DNA from: Acinetobacter vivianii
Lineage (GTDB): Bacteria; Pseudomonadota; Gammaproteobacteria; Pseudomonadales; Moraxellaceae
Assembly: GCF_014635885.1 (NCBI RefSeq)
Contig: NZ_BMDR01000004.1
Span: 372,001-436,000 of the forward strand
Length of the DNA stretch: 64,000 nt
Reading direction: 5' to 3'
Each line of letters begins with the position of its first letter. Position 1 is the first letter of the stretch. This document shows positions 36,184 to 45,157 of this stretch, piece by piece. Under the pieces are notes generated by a model. It saw nothing but the letters and a program-made list of their open reading frames with translations. It was not told where the DNA came from and searched no databases. The position numbers and the translations under genes were made by a program.

Positions 36184-37029
36184 ATGAATGATGCCGTAGA
36201 TGCAGAACAAACAGAAAAATTATTAGCGCCTTTAAGGCATGAGTTGTTACATCCAATTGAAGACATGCAAGATGAAAATGACCGCCAATTTATTACGGCT
36301 TTAGCTCGTGGTTTAGAGCTGCTACGCTGTTTCACTCCAAAACATCAGCATCTGGGCAATCAGGAATTGGCGCAAATGACAGGTTTGCCGAAGCCAACGA
36401 TTACCCGTCTCACACATACTTTGTCTCGTTTGGGATATATCAAGCAAGTCCCGAATTCAAGCAAATTCCAGCTCTCTGTGGGTGTCTTGGCTTTTGGCTA
36501 TTCCATGCTTTCAAATGTATCGATTCGTTCTATTGCGCATCCTTATATGAAGAATTTGGCTGACTATGCAGGTGCTGCGGTTGCAATGGCAACACGTGAT
36601 CGTCTGAATATGATTTATCTGGATGTGGTACAGGGCAAAGGCAATATGACCATGCGCCGTCAGGTCGGTACTTATTTACCCATTCATTTGAGTTCGATGG
36701 GACGTGCTTGCCTAGCTGCCATGCCTGAAGATGAACGAGAATTTTTACTTGATGCGATTCGCAGCAAGCATAAAGAAGACTGGATCAAGATTAACCGTGA
36801 TCTGGATAAAGCCTTTAAAGACTATCAGGATTTTGGCTATTGTTTTTCAGTGGGTGAATGGCATAAAGATGTCAACTCGGTTGCTGTTCCATTAATTCAT
36901 GAACAGCATGGTTTACTGGTATTTAACTGTGGCGGTCCAAGTTTTATTATGAACCGTGAGAAGCTTGAAGAGGATATTGCTCCACGCCTTTTACATATGG
37001 TGAATAATATTCGTACCGAAATTAGTTAA
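36184..37029 (+). CDS. IclR-family regulator, PcaU/PobR-like, copy 1
   Basis: A 281-aa regulator: an N-terminal extension, helix-turn-helix at about 35-95 (LGNQELAQMTGLPKPTITRL) and the IclR effector domain (about 110-280, LNMIYLDVVQ, SSMGRACLAA, SVAVPL). PcaU and PobR of Acinetobacter, of the same type, respond to aromatic or dicarboxylate metabolites. A perfect palindrome lies just upstream. It is clearly paralogous to the gene at 38298-39140, and both adjoin dicarboxylate catabolic genes. Confidence 0.92.
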   Translation: MNDAVDAEQTEKLLAPLRHELLHPIEDMQDENDRQFITALARGLELLRCFTPKHQHLGNQELAQMTGLPKPTITRLTHTLSRLGYIKQVPNSSKFQLSVGVLAFGYSMLSNVSIRSIAHPYMKNLADYAGAAVAMATRDRLNMIYLDVVQGKGNMTMRRQVGTYLPIHLSSMGRACLAAMPEDEREFLLDAIRSKHKEDWIKINRDLDKAFKDYQDFGYCFSVGEWHKDVNSVAVPLIHEQHGLLVFNCGGPSFIMNREKLEEDIAPRLLHMVNNIRTEIS

Positions 37030-37045
37030 GCACGTTCTTCATTTT

Positions 37046-37079
37046 AAAAAACCAGCATCATATTTATGCTGGTTTTTTT
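37046..37079. terminator. Bidirectional terminator
   Basis: AACCAGCAT (37050-37058) and ATGCTGGTT (37066-37074), A-run before and T-run after, between the converging IclR gene and MFS gene; it reaches into the last codons of the MFS gene. Confidence 0.85.
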
Positions 37080-38245
37080 GCATCACATAAACAATAATAA
37101 AGACATAGCACGGCAAAAATTAAGCCTAAAATACAGACACCTATCCATCCGAAGTGTTTCCAAGCATAGCTTCCCGCTGTTGTGCCTAATGCGCCGCCAG
37201 CAAAGTAACCTGTCATATAAATCGCGTTAAATCGTGAGCGTAATTCTTGATTAAGTTTAAATACAATACTTTGATTAGTAACATGAACAGCAGAAAGCGA
37301 AGCGTAGAGAATAAGTAAAGCAATAATATAAAAGGCGAAATGATATGGTAAAAGTGAAAAAAGTATCCAACTTAAAATTAGCCCAATGCCGCAATAAATC
37401 GAAATTTTATGAATATAGCCTTGATCAATAAATTTGCCTGAGAAATTAGCAATGAAAGTCCCTAACACGCCAACAAAACCAAAAAGACCAATGGTAAAGT
37501 CACTAAAAAAATAGGGCGCTGGAGCCAGTAGCAACGACATTGTGGTAAAGGTTAAACTCACACAAGCAAATGTAAAACCACCAATATAAGTTCTGGTTCT
37601 TAAACGCCGATTTTGAATAAAAATCTGTGGTAAAGAGCGAATAGTTTTTACATAGTTTTCAGATTTGGTTGGTGGAAATAACCCGATATTACGATGCAAA
37701 ATAAAGGCAATAACAAGTAATAGAAAACCACTGACCAAATAAATAATATTCCAAGCGAAAAGCGTAGACATCAGCCCTGAAAGGGAACGGGCGAGTAAAA
37801 CACCCATCATCAGTCCGCTCAGTAAAAAGCCAACCACACGGCCGCTTTGTTGAATCGGAACCAGACTTGCAGCAAGGGGCAATAACAGTTGGGCTGAACT
37901 GGAAAATAGACCAGTAATGACGGTGCCAAGTAGTAAAAGATAAATATTGTGCGAAAAACCGCTAATAAGTAATCCACTTGCAGCTAATAACATAAAGATA
38001 AATAGTAGCTTGCGCTTTTCTATGATGTCCCCTAATGGCATTAAGAAGAGCAAGCCACATGCGTAGGTGATTTGGGCTAGAGTTGGCACCCACGCTGTAG
38101 TTGTTTCGGTTAAATCTAGGCTTACACTAATTGAGTGAATGAGTGGCTGACTAAAATAATTTCCACCTGTACAAATGCCTGCGGCAATCGCCATTAAAAT
38201 AATGGTTGGGGTATAGAGTACGTTTTTCATCATGCCTATAGTCAT
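37064..38245 (-). CDS. MFS transporter, YnfM/AraJ-like, copy 1
   Basis: A 393-aa major facilitator with 12 helices. GNYFSQPLIHSI near the N-terminus and FLMPLGDIIEKRKLL (loop 2-3 motif) define the YnfM-like group of drug/metabolite efflux carriers. It closely resembles the gene at 49181-50398, at the far end of the catabolic cluster. Efflux of an overflowing intermediate is a possible role, but the substrate is unknown. An alternative start is the ATG at 38233. Confidence 0.85.
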   Translation of the reverse strand: MTIGMMKNVLYTPTIILMAIAAGICTGGNYFSQPLIHSISVSLDLTETTTAWVPTLAQITYACGLLFLMPLGDIIEKRKLLFIFMLLAASGLLISGFSHNIYLLLLGTVITGLFSSSAQLLLPLAASLVPIQQSGRVVGFLLSGLMMGVLLARSLSGLMSTLFAWNIIYLVSGFLLLVIAFILHRNIGLFPPTKSENYVKTIRSLPQIFIQNRRLRTRTYIGGFTFACVSLTFTTMSLLLAPAPYFFSDFTIGLFGFVGVLGTFIANFSGKFIDQGYIHKISIYCGIGLILSWILFSLLPYHFAFYIIALLILYASLSAVHVTNQSIVFKLNQELRSRFNAIYMTGYFAGGALGTTAGSYAWKHFGWIGVCILGLIFAVLCLYYCLCDAKKPA

Positions 38246-38297
38246 AATGAAAGAGGAACTTTAATCAACTCAACCATGACTGTTTTAAGTATGGTTA

Positions 38298-39140
38298 TTA
38301 GTGCGTTTCATTCAAGGCATCTTGAATATTGTGCACCATGTGGATTAAACGTGGTCCAATTTCACCTTCAAGTTTTTCCGGATTTAAATGAAAACTTGGC
38401 GCACCACAGTTAAAAACATAAAGACCATGTTTGGAGCTGACTAAAGGTACAGCCACCGAGTTCACTTCTTTATGCCACTCGCCTAAAGACAAACAATATC
38501 CATAATCTTGGTAATCACGGAAAGCTCGTTCTAAAGAGCGTTTTATGGCTGGCCAGTTTTCGGGGTTCTTTTGTTTCAGTGCATCGAGTAGAAAGTTGCG
38601 CTCACGTTCAGGAGTTGCAGCCAAACAAGCTCGACCCATTGAACTACTATGAAGTGGTAAGGTTGACCCAATTGGACGGCGCATATTTAATGCAGTTTCG
38701 ATTTGTACAACATCGATATACACCATATTTAATCGGTCACGCGTTGCCATCGCCACAGGGGCTTGAACATACTGACTCAATTCTTCCATATATTGATGAG
38801 CAATATTACGAATTGAGATATTAGATAATGCTGCATATCCTAAAGATAAAACACCAATGTCTAGTGTGTATTTGGTTGAGTTAGGCAATTGTTTTAAATA
38901 GCCTAATGACACAAGGGTATTGGTAATACGTGCAATAGTCGGTTTAGGTAACCCCGTCATTTTTGCTAATTCTTGGTTACCAAGCACCTGATTATTTGCA
39001 GAAAAGCATCTTAAAAGTTCTAAACCGCGCGCTAAAGAAGCAATAAATTGCGGGTTATTTTCCCGATGTATATGCGAAATAGGATCTAAACGTATCTCAT
39101 CAAAATTTATTGGTTTTTCAGTTTCCATGTTTTGAGACAT
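38298..39140 (-). CDS. IclR-family regulator, PcaU/PobR-like, copy 2
   Basis: A 280-aa paralogue of the IclR protein at 36184-37029, alike in both the helix-turn-helix (LGNQELAKMTGLPKPTIARI) and the effector domain (LNMVYIDVVQ, SSMGRACLAA, LSLGEWHKEVNSVAVPL). ATG 39140 behind GAGGAT is chosen; the further upstream frame is promoter DNA. It is immediately downstream of the thiolase operon on the same strand but has its own upstream palindrome copy (39183-39197). It probably controls the dca-like genes. Confidence 0.92.
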   Translation of the reverse strand: MSQNMETEKPINFDEIRLDPISHIHRENNPQFIASLARGLELLRCFSANNQVLGNQELAKMTGLPKPTIARITNTLVSLGYLKQLPNSTKYTLDIGVLSLGYAALSNISIRNIAHQYMEELSQYVQAPVAMATRDRLNMVYIDVVQIETALNMRRPIGSTLPLHSSSMGRACLAATPERERNFLLDALKQKNPENWPAIKRSLERAFRDYQDYGYCLSLGEWHKEVNSVAVPLVSSKHGLYVFNCGAPSFHLNPEKLEGEIGPRLIHMVHNIQDALNETH

Positions 39141-39182
39141 TCGATCCTCAAATATAATTAAAGCAATAGTTTTGCCATTATA

Positions 39183-39197
39183 TTTCGCTCTGCAAAA
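39183..39197. promoter_or_regulatory. TTTCGCA-N-TGCGAAA box, 39.2 kb
   Basis: TTTCGCTCTGCAAAA matches 12 of 14 arm positions and lies 43 nt upstream of the second IclR gene. Confidence 0.55.
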
Positions 39198-39249
39198 TAA
39201 ATCCATTCATCACTGCGCTGTTGTGATGAATGGATATCGGGTTCAACGT

Positions 39250-40455
39250 TTATGCAACGTTTTCAATCACCATTGCAAGACCTTGACCTACACCAATACA
39301 AAGGCTCACCACGGCATATTTCTTTTTACGGCGAATTAACTCACGAGCTACTGTTAAGCTAAGACGAGCGCCAGATGCACCAAGTGGATGACCAACCGCA
39401 ATCGCACCACCGTTCGGGTTCACACGTGGGTCATTAAAATCAACATTCAAACCTTTTAAACAAGATAAAACCTGGGAAGCAAAAGCTTCATTAATTTCAA
39501 TAATATCCATGTCATCTAAAGTAAGGCCAGCACGCGCAACTGCTTTTTTAATGGCTTCGATCGGGCCTGCACCCATAATGCGTGGCTCAATACCAGCTGC
39601 TGCCGCTGACAAGATTTTTGCCATTGGTTTTAGGCCATATTTTTGACCTGCTGCTTCTGAACCAATCAAGAGGGCTGCTGCACCATCATTAATACCTGAG
39701 GCATTACCAGCAGTGACCACACCACCTTCAAATAGAGATTTTAACTTTGTGAGTGCTTCAACAGTTGAGCTTGGACGAGGGTGTTCATCTTCAGAAACGA
39801 GTTTAGGTGGCAATTTTTTGCCTTGGAAAACCTCAATTGGGGTAATTTCATCGGCAAAGAAACCTTCTTCTTTGGCTTTTTGATATTTAGCTTGTGATTG
39901 AGCTGCAAATAAGTCAGCTTGCTCACGGCTAATACCAAAATCGGCTGCGACGTTATCACCCGTTTCAGGCATTGAATGTCCACCGTACTGAGCAATAATT
40001 TTTTTATTTGGAAAACGAGAGCCAATTGTGGTGTCATAAATTTTTGCATCGCGGCTATAAGCACTTTCCGCTTTACCCATCACAAAGGGAGCACGTGACA
40101 TACTTTCTACACCACCTGCGATATAGAGTTCGCCTTCACCACAAGTAATGGCACGTGCTGAGTCAATCACAGCACCTAAACCACTAGCACATAGGCGGTT
40201 TACCGTCTGGCCCGGTACAGTGACAGGTAAACCTGCAAGTAACAGAGCATTTCTCGCCACATTACGACTATCTTCACCCGCTTGGTTAGTGTCGCCTAAA
40301 ATCACATCTTCAATATCCGCGCCCGGCACACCAGTTTTTTCAAGCAACTTTTGAATGACGGTTGCAGCTAAATCATCAGGACGAATAGAGGCAAGCTCAC
40401 CTGCATGACGGCCAAATGGACTGCGTAAACCATCATAAATATATGCATTTAACAT
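39250..40455 (-). CDS. 3-oxoadipyl-CoA/acyl-CoA thiolase (PcaF/PaaJ/DcaF-like)
   Basis: A 401-aa thiolase that cleaves 3-oxoadipyl-CoA-type substrates to acetyl-CoA and a shortened acyl-CoA (succinyl-CoA from adipate). The nucleophile Cys89 (TVNRLCASGLGAV), NEAFASQ, GGAIAVGHPLGASGAR and C-terminal LCIGVGQG are intact. NQAGEDSRNVAR and the length follow PcaF. The ATG at 40455 has AAGGAA upstream. It lies 14 nt after the 3-hydroxyacyl-CoA dehydrogenase gene. Confidence 0.92.
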   Translation of the reverse strand: MLNAYIYDGLRSPFGRHAGELASIRPDDLAATVIQKLLEKTGVPGADIEDVILGDTNQAGEDSRNVARNALLLAGLPVTVPGQTVNRLCASGLGAVIDSARAITCGEGELYIAGGVESMSRAPFVMGKAESAYSRDAKIYDTTIGSRFPNKKIIAQYGGHSMPETGDNVAADFGISREQADLFAAQSQAKYQKAKEEGFFADEITPIEVFQGKKLPPKLVSEDEHPRPSSTVEALTKLKSLFEGGVVTAGNASGINDGAAALLIGSEAAGQKYGLKPMAKILSAAAAGIEPRIMGAGPIEAIKKAVARAGLTLDDMDIIEINEAFASQVLSCLKGLNVDFNDPRVNPNGGAIAVGHPLGASGARLSLTVARELIRRKKKYAVVSLCIGVGQGLAMVIENVA

Positions 40456-40469
40456 TGAGAAATTCCTTT

Positions 40470-41993
40470 TCAAGACTCGTGAGTAAAAGTAAGAGGTAAA
40501 TGAAGTGCGACACGACGCTGTAACCACGGACTAGGGCGATAGCGCGGGTCATGCGTAAGCGTTGTTATACGATCAAGAATGAGTAAGATTTTTTCGCTAC
40601 CGACTTGATCGCCCCATTCAATTGGTCCAAACGGATAACCTAAACCAAGACGCACCGCGGCATTAATGTCATCTACCGTGGCAACATTTTGCTGGGCAAT
40701 ATCACAGCCTAGATTAATCACCATTGCTAAAACACGCTGAGCAACAAAGCCAATACTTTCATTAATCATGCTGACCAGATTTCCATCTAGATTGAAAATA
40801 GAGTGAGCGGCTTGTCGGTATTCAGGTTTGGTAACAAGTGAAGGCATCACGGTGCGGTGCTTTGCAATGCCATAAAGCATGTCTATAGCAACAGCATGTT
40901 CTGGATTAACCCCTAGGCGTGTCGCCGCTTGGGTTGTGTCTTCACCGTAACAAGCGAGTAAACATAAGCTATCTGTTTGAGGTTTGGGGTTGATGTCTAG
41001 AGCAATATTTTGCTGAGTTAAATAATCTTCGAGCTGTTTTTTATCATCTAAGAAATCTGCCGCAATCCAAACTTTTGGATATTGCGTTAAACGCTCTACA
41101 AACTTGGCAGGTTGTTCACCTGTTTTTGAACCAGTTTCGTAGTTATAAAAACCTTGATTCACCTTACGTCCAAGTTGTTTGGCATCTAGCATTTGCTTGG
41201 TCAGCGGGTTCGGTTTGTAGCGGGCTTCTTCATAGTACTGATGATAAATCGACTCCATCACAGGATGAGAAACATCAAGGCCTGTTAAATCGAGTAATTC
41301 AAATGGCCCCATTCTAAAACCAACGCCGTCACGTAAAATTCGGTCAATTTCACTAATGTCACAGACATTCTCGTTTAAAATTTTAAGCGCTTCGGTTCCA
41401 TAAGCCCGACCCGCGTGATTAATAATAAATCCCGGGGTGTCTTTTGCCACAACAGGGCGATGACCAAATGCATGAGACAGATCATTTAAGGCATCAATAA
41501 TAAGTGGATCAGTTTTTAAACCACGAATGACTTCGACTACTTTCATAAGTGGAACGGGGTTAAAGAAATGATAACCCACAACACGTTCAGGTTTTTTGCA
41601 GTTTGCCGCAATCGCTGTAATAGAAAGAGAAGAAGTGTTTGAGGCTAAAATGGTATTGTCTGAAACAATGTCTTCAAGCTGTTGCATCAAACTTTGTTTG
41701 ATATCGAGACGTTCAACAATTGCTTCTACAATCAGGTCGCAATTTTTTAAATCTTCAATTTGATGAGCAACAACTAAATGGTTATTTGCCGCTGCTGCTT
41801 GCTCAGATGTAATTTTATTTTTGTCGACTAACTTTTGAAATGTAGCAGCCAGTTTTTCTTTAGCCTGTTCTGCTGCGCCTGCTTTGGCATCATATAAATA
41901 AGTGGTATGACCTGACTGTGCAGCAATTTGAGCAATACCACTGCCCATAATACCGACACCAATCACAGCCATGCTTTTAATATCATAAGTCAT
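40470..41993 (-). CDS. 3-hydroxyacyl-CoA dehydrogenase (PaaH/DcaH-like)
   Basis: A 507-aa NAD enzyme oxidising 3-hydroxyacyl-CoA to 3-oxoacyl-CoA. It has the Rossmann motif GVGIMGSGIAQIAAQSG, the catalytic GYHFFNPVPLMKVVEV and a duplicated C-terminal 3HCDH domain (about 185-280 and 400-490). The long two-domain form is that of PaaH, which works on 3-hydroxyadipyl-CoA. The ATG at 41993 has AGGATGATC well spaced; an ATG at 42002 is too near to it. Confidence 0.92.
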   Translation of the reverse strand: MTYDIKSMAVIGVGIMGSGIAQIAAQSGHTTYLYDAKAGAAEQAKEKLAATFQKLVDKNKITSEQAAAANNHLVVAHQIEDLKNCDLIVEAIVERLDIKQSLMQQLEDIVSDNTILASNTSSLSITAIAANCKKPERVVGYHFFNPVPLMKVVEVIRGLKTDPLIIDALNDLSHAFGHRPVVAKDTPGFIINHAGRAYGTEALKILNENVCDISEIDRILRDGVGFRMGPFELLDLTGLDVSHPVMESIYHQYYEEARYKPNPLTKQMLDAKQLGRKVNQGFYNYETGSKTGEQPAKFVERLTQYPKVWIAADFLDDKKQLEDYLTQQNIALDINPKPQTDSLCLLACYGEDTTQAATRLGVNPEHAVAIDMLYGIAKHRTVMPSLVTKPEYRQAAHSIFNLDGNLVSMINESIGFVAQRVLAMVINLGCDIAQQNVATVDDINAAVRLGLGYPFGPIEWGDQVGSEKILLILDRITTLTHDPRYRPSPWLQRRVALHLPLTFTHES

Positions 41994-42053
41994 GTCGATC
42001 ATCCTGATAATTAATCTAAATTTGAAATTAAATGAAAAATAGAGCTTGGTGAT

Positions 42054-42815
42054 TTAGCTTAAGCATTGTTTATCACCATCAATCGGTAAGATTTGACCTG
42101 AAATAGAGCGCCCGCTATCTGAGGCTATAAATAGGCATAAATCTGCAATATGCTTTGGATTTACAAAATATTTGAGCGACTGATTTTTCAGTGCGTTTTG
42201 AGTCACTTCTTCAAGTGAGGTATGGGCTACATCGGCACGGGCCTGTAATACGCGTTGAACCCGATCACCATCGACCGCACCCGGAAGAATTGCGTTAACT
42301 CGAATATTGTCTGCACCGAGCTCCATAGAAAGCGTTTTGGTAAAGCCGATCAGCCCCCATTTGGAGGTGGAGTAGGCTAATCGGTACGGATAGCCTAAGC
42401 GGCCGGCAATAGACGACATATTAATAATCACGCCTGCTTGTGCTTTCTTTAAATGGGGAATGGCTAACTGGGTAATTAAAAAAGTGCTATTCAGGTTTAA
42501 ATTAATCACCGTGTTCCAATCATCAAAACTTAGTTCATCTGCGGCAACAGTCGGGCCTGAGATGCCTGTGTTATTAACTAAAATATCAATACCACCAAGT
42601 TTCTGAATTGCTTGATTAAACATGAGTTTAATTTGCTCATGATCAGCCAAATCACACGTATGTACATGCAGCTTAGAATAATCTTGTTGAAATTGTTCTA
42701 GGCTTTTAGCACTAATATCACAAACGAAAACTTCATCATGGTTGTTTAAAAAGACTTCAGCAATGCATCGTCCAATCCCTGAACCACCTGCACTAATTAA
42801 TACTTTTCTACTCAT
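42054..42815 (-). CDS. SDR-family oxidoreductase
   Basis: A 253-aa short-chain dehydrogenase. Cofactor motif ISAGGSGIGR (first glycine of the usual TGxxxGIG replaced), NNTGIS, and the Ser-Tyr-Lys triad (NMSSIAGR ... YSTSKWG) are visible. It sits between the hydratase and dehydrogenase genes of the beta-oxidation operon, so it may oxidise or reduce a hydroxyacyl-CoA or ring-derived intermediate. Its presence is not explained by plain adipate oxidation. The ATG at 42815 is better spaced from AAGGA than the one at 42821. Confidence 0.85.
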   Translation of the reverse strand: MSRKVLISAGGSGIGRCIAEVFLNNHDEVFVCDISAKSLEQFQQDYSKLHVHTCDLADHEQIKLMFNQAIQKLGGIDILVNNTGISGPTVAADELSFDDWNTVINLNLNSTFLITQLAIPHLKKAQAGVIINMSSIAGRLGYPYRLAYSTSKWGLIGFTKTLSMELGADNIRVNAILPGAVDGDRVQRVLQARADVAHTSLEEVTQNALKNQSLKYFVNPKHIADLCLFIASDSGRSISGQILPIDGDKQCLS

Positions 42816-42844
42816 TTTCATTCCTTTGTTATTATCGTTTTAAA

Positions 42845-43633
42845 TTATTTACCTTGATAAGACGGTTTACGTTTTTCAATAAAAGCTTGAACGCCTTCAT
42901 TTTTATCTTCGGTAGAAAACAGTAACTGGAATGCTTTCCGTTCTAGGGTTAAGCCTGCATTTAATGGAACGTCTTCGCTCATCAGCGCAACTTCTTTAAT
43001 TTGTTGCAGGGCAATAGGAGGCATTTTGGCTAGGCTTTGCGCCATTTGAATCGCAGTTGGAATGGTTTGGTCGTCTTCTGTGACCTGTGAAACAAGACCA
43101 ATGATATAAGCTTCTTCGGCTTTTACCATGGCACCTGTCATAATCATACGCATGGCATGAAATTTACCAACCGCACGGAACAAACGTTGTGTACCACCAG
43201 CACCGGGCATTAAACCGACTTTAATTTCCGGTTGACCAAAGGTTGCGCCTTTACCTGCAATAATAATGTCAGCATGCATTGCAAGCTCACAGCCACCTCC
43301 TAATGCATAACCATTTACAGCAGCAATCACAGGTTTAGGGCACTGAGCAATCGCGTTCCAGTAACGTTCGGTATGACGTAATAACATTTCTGTGGACGTT
43401 GCGGTTGCCATTTCTTTTAGATCTGCACCTGCTGCAAAGACTTCTTCACCACCTGTGAGCACAATCGCATTGATCTCATCATTAAAAGTTAATTCGGTAA
43501 AAGCTTGTGCTAGTTGTTTGCGAAGCTCTGTATTCAGTGCATTTTTTGCTTCAGGTCGGTTTATTTTTACAATCGCTACTTTTTGAATAGAAAAGTCAAT
43601 TTCTACGAAATTATTCCCTGTTAATACACTCAC
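42845..43633 (-). CDS. Enoyl-CoA hydratase (PaaF/DcaE-like)
   Basis: A 262-aa crotonase that hydrates 2,3-dehydroadipyl-CoA or a similar enoyl-CoA. The oxyanion-hole AAGADLKEM, the first Glu in GGGCELAMH and the second in PEIKVGLMPGAGGTQRL are all present, as in PaaF. The best start is GTG at 43633, preceded by AAGGAATTC; the open frame continues to a TTG at 43660, which overlaps a palindrome-like sequence. It is first in a five-gene leftward operon. Confidence 0.9.
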   Translation of the reverse strand: MSVLTGNNFVEIDFSIQKVAIVKINRPEAKNALNTELRKQLAQAFTELTFNDEINAIVLTGGEEVFAAGADLKEMATATSTEMLLRHTERYWNAIAQCPKPVIAAVNGYALGGGCELAMHADIIIAGKGATFGQPEIKVGLMPGAGGTQRLFRAVGKFHAMRMIMTGAMVKAEEAYIIGLVSQVTEDDQTIPTAIQMAQSLAKMPPIALQQIKEVALMSEDVPLNAGLTLERKAFQLLFSTEDKNEGVQAFIEKRKPSYQGK

Positions 43634-43647
43634 TTTTGAATTCCTTG

Positions 43648-43662
43648 TTTCGCATATCAAAA
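43648..43662. promoter_or_regulatory. Weak TTTCGCA-like box at hydratase start
   Basis: TTTCGCATATCAAAA keeps the left arm perfectly but only 4 of 7 in the right arm. It lies 14 nt from the GTG start. Confidence 0.35.
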
Positions 43663-43782
43663 CTATATTCCTTTTATGATGCTTATTTTGGAATTTATTT
43701 CAAGTCTTATTTAGTTTGTTCTAACGATTATGAATTGTGAAACAATCTAAGTATTTGATATTACGTAATGGGTGTATTTTTA

Positions 43783-43801
43783 AATTTCGTTAAACGAAAT
43801 T
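43783..43801. promoter_or_regulatory. Perfect 19-bp palindrome between two operons
   Basis: AATTTCGTTAAACGAAATT is perfectly symmetrical around one A. Its core TTTCGTT-A-AACGAAA matches the recurring box except for the two inner bases of each arm. It lies about 150 nt from both gene starts. Confidence 0.75.
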
Positions 43802-43945
43802 AATTTTCAAAAAAGCTTGAAATTTGTGTTTTTGTTCTCGTACTATGAAACGCATCCGCAGTAAACAAGATTTAAAACATGGTATCCAGACAAGCTGGAG
43901 ATAGCTGATGGGTACGATGGAAATACATAAAAAGGGAGATCACAG

Positions 43946-45100
43946 ATGATCCGTGATGAAGGGATGTTGGAGCAGTTGCTTTCAACTATTCGAGATTTTG
44001 TAAAAAATGAATTGATCCCTCGTGAAAACGAAGTGGTAGAGAAAGATAAAATTCCAGATGACATTGTGCAGCAAATGCGTGAGCTTGGTTTGTTCGGCCT
44101 CACAATTCCAGAAGAATATGGTGGCCTAGGCATCACCATGGAAGAAGAAGTCAGAGTTGCATTTGAACTTGGACAAACTTCACCAGCTTTTCGCTCTTTA
44201 ATTGGCACTAATAATGGTATTGGTTCTAGTGCGATTTTGATTGATGGCACAGAAGAGCAAAAGCAAAAATATTTACCACGTTACGCAAGTGGCGAAATTA
44301 TTGGTTCATTTTGTTTAACAGAGCCTGAATCTGGTTCTGATGCGGCTTCTTTAAAAACCAGCGCAGTAAAAGACGGCGACTTTTATGTATTAAACGGCAC
44401 CAAACGTTTTATTACCAATGCACCTCATGCTGCAACTTTTACCGTAATGGCTCGAACGAATCCTGAAATTAAAGGGTCGGGTGGCATTTCTGCATTTTTG
44501 GTAGAAGCCAACACGTCTGGCATTACGTTGGGCAAAATTGACCAAAAAATGGGGCAAAAGGGTTCGCACACCTGCGATGTCATTTTTGATAACTGCCGTG
44601 TACCTGCATCTGCATTGATTGGTGGGGTAGAAGGTGTCGGTTTTAAAACGGCCATGAAAGTGCTTGATAAAGGGCGCTTGCACATTGGTGCATATAGTGT
44701 GGGTGTTTCTGAGCGTATGTTAAACGACGCATTGCACTATGCAATTGAGCGTAAACAGTTCGGTCAGCCCATTGCGAACTTCCAGTTGATTCAAGCGATG
44801 CTTGCTGACTCAAAAGCCGAGATTTATGCGGCTAAATGTATGGTCCTAGATGCAGCCCGTCGCCGAGATAATGGCGAAAACATTAGTACAGAAGCGTCTT
44901 GCGCAAAAATGTTCGCCACTGAAATGTGTGGGCGCGTGGCTGATCGCTGTGTACAGATTCATGGAGGTGCGGGTTATATCAGTGAATATGCAATTGAGCG
45001 TTTTTACCGCGATGTACGTTTGTTCCGTTTATATGAAGGAACCACGCAAGTTCAACAAATTATTATTGCCAAGAACATGATTAGGGAAGCGACTACCTAA
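43946..45100 (+). CDS. dcaA: Acyl-CoA dehydrogenase, DcaA-like, copy 2
   Basis: A 384-aa FAD enzyme, same length and nearly the same sequence as copy 1 (33317-34471), with CLTEPESGSDAASLKT, FGQPIANFQLIQ and catalytic Glu364 in LYEGTTQVQQ. Here it heads a rightward operon with carrier, CoA-transferase and porin genes, an order like the dca genes of Acinetobacter baylyi. AAGGGAG precedes the ATG. Oxidation of adipyl-CoA or related dicarboxylyl-CoA is the likely reaction. Confidence 0.92.
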   Translation: MIRDEGMLEQLLSTIRDFVKNELIPRENEVVEKDKIPDDIVQQMRELGLFGLTIPEEYGGLGITMEEEVRVAFELGQTSPAFRSLIGTNNGIGSSAILIDGTEEQKQKYLPRYASGEIIGSFCLTEPESGSDAASLKTSAVKDGDFYVLNGTKRFITNAPHAATFTVMARTNPEIKGSGGISAFLVEANTSGITLGKIDQKMGQKGSHTCDVIFDNCRVPASALIGGVEGVGFKTAMKVLDKGRLHIGAYSVGVSERMLNDALHYAIERKQFGQPIANFQLIQAMLADSKAEIYAAKCMVLDAARRRDNGENISTEASCAKMFATEMCGRVADRCVQIHGGAGYISEYAIERFYRDVRLFRLYEGTTQVQQIIIAKNMIREATT

Positions 45101-45114
45101 TAAAAAATAAATGC

Positions 45115-45137
45115 CATGAGGCATTGGATGCCTCATG
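45115..45137 (+). other. Intercistronic hairpin between acyl-CoA dehydrogenase 2 and its transporter
   Basis: CATGAGGCAT (45115-45124) and ATGCCTCATG (45128-45137) are perfect 10-bp arms around TGG, 14 nt after the dehydrogenase stop. No T-run follows, so it is more likely an mRNA-processing or stability element than a terminator. It also argues against translation starting at 45116. Confidence 0.8.
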
Positions 45138-45157
45138 TTCCTTCAGAGGATATGGAC

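Larger units (their letters stand above)
43634..43945. other. Divergent promoter region, hydratase operon / acyl-CoA dehydrogenase 2
   Basis: 312 bp without a gene, holding a perfect 19-bp palindrome (43783-43801) at its centre and a weaker box next to the hydratase start (43648-43662). Confidence 0.75.

Noticed and set aside
38272..38296. Operator-like repeat AACCAT/ATGGTT
   Set aside because: Six-bp arms with a 13-nt spacer are common by chance and do not match the cluster's box.
45116..45157. Upstream start for the dcaK-like carrier
   Set aside because: This stretch forms a perfect RNA hairpin, and AGAGGA is correctly placed for the ATG at 45158.
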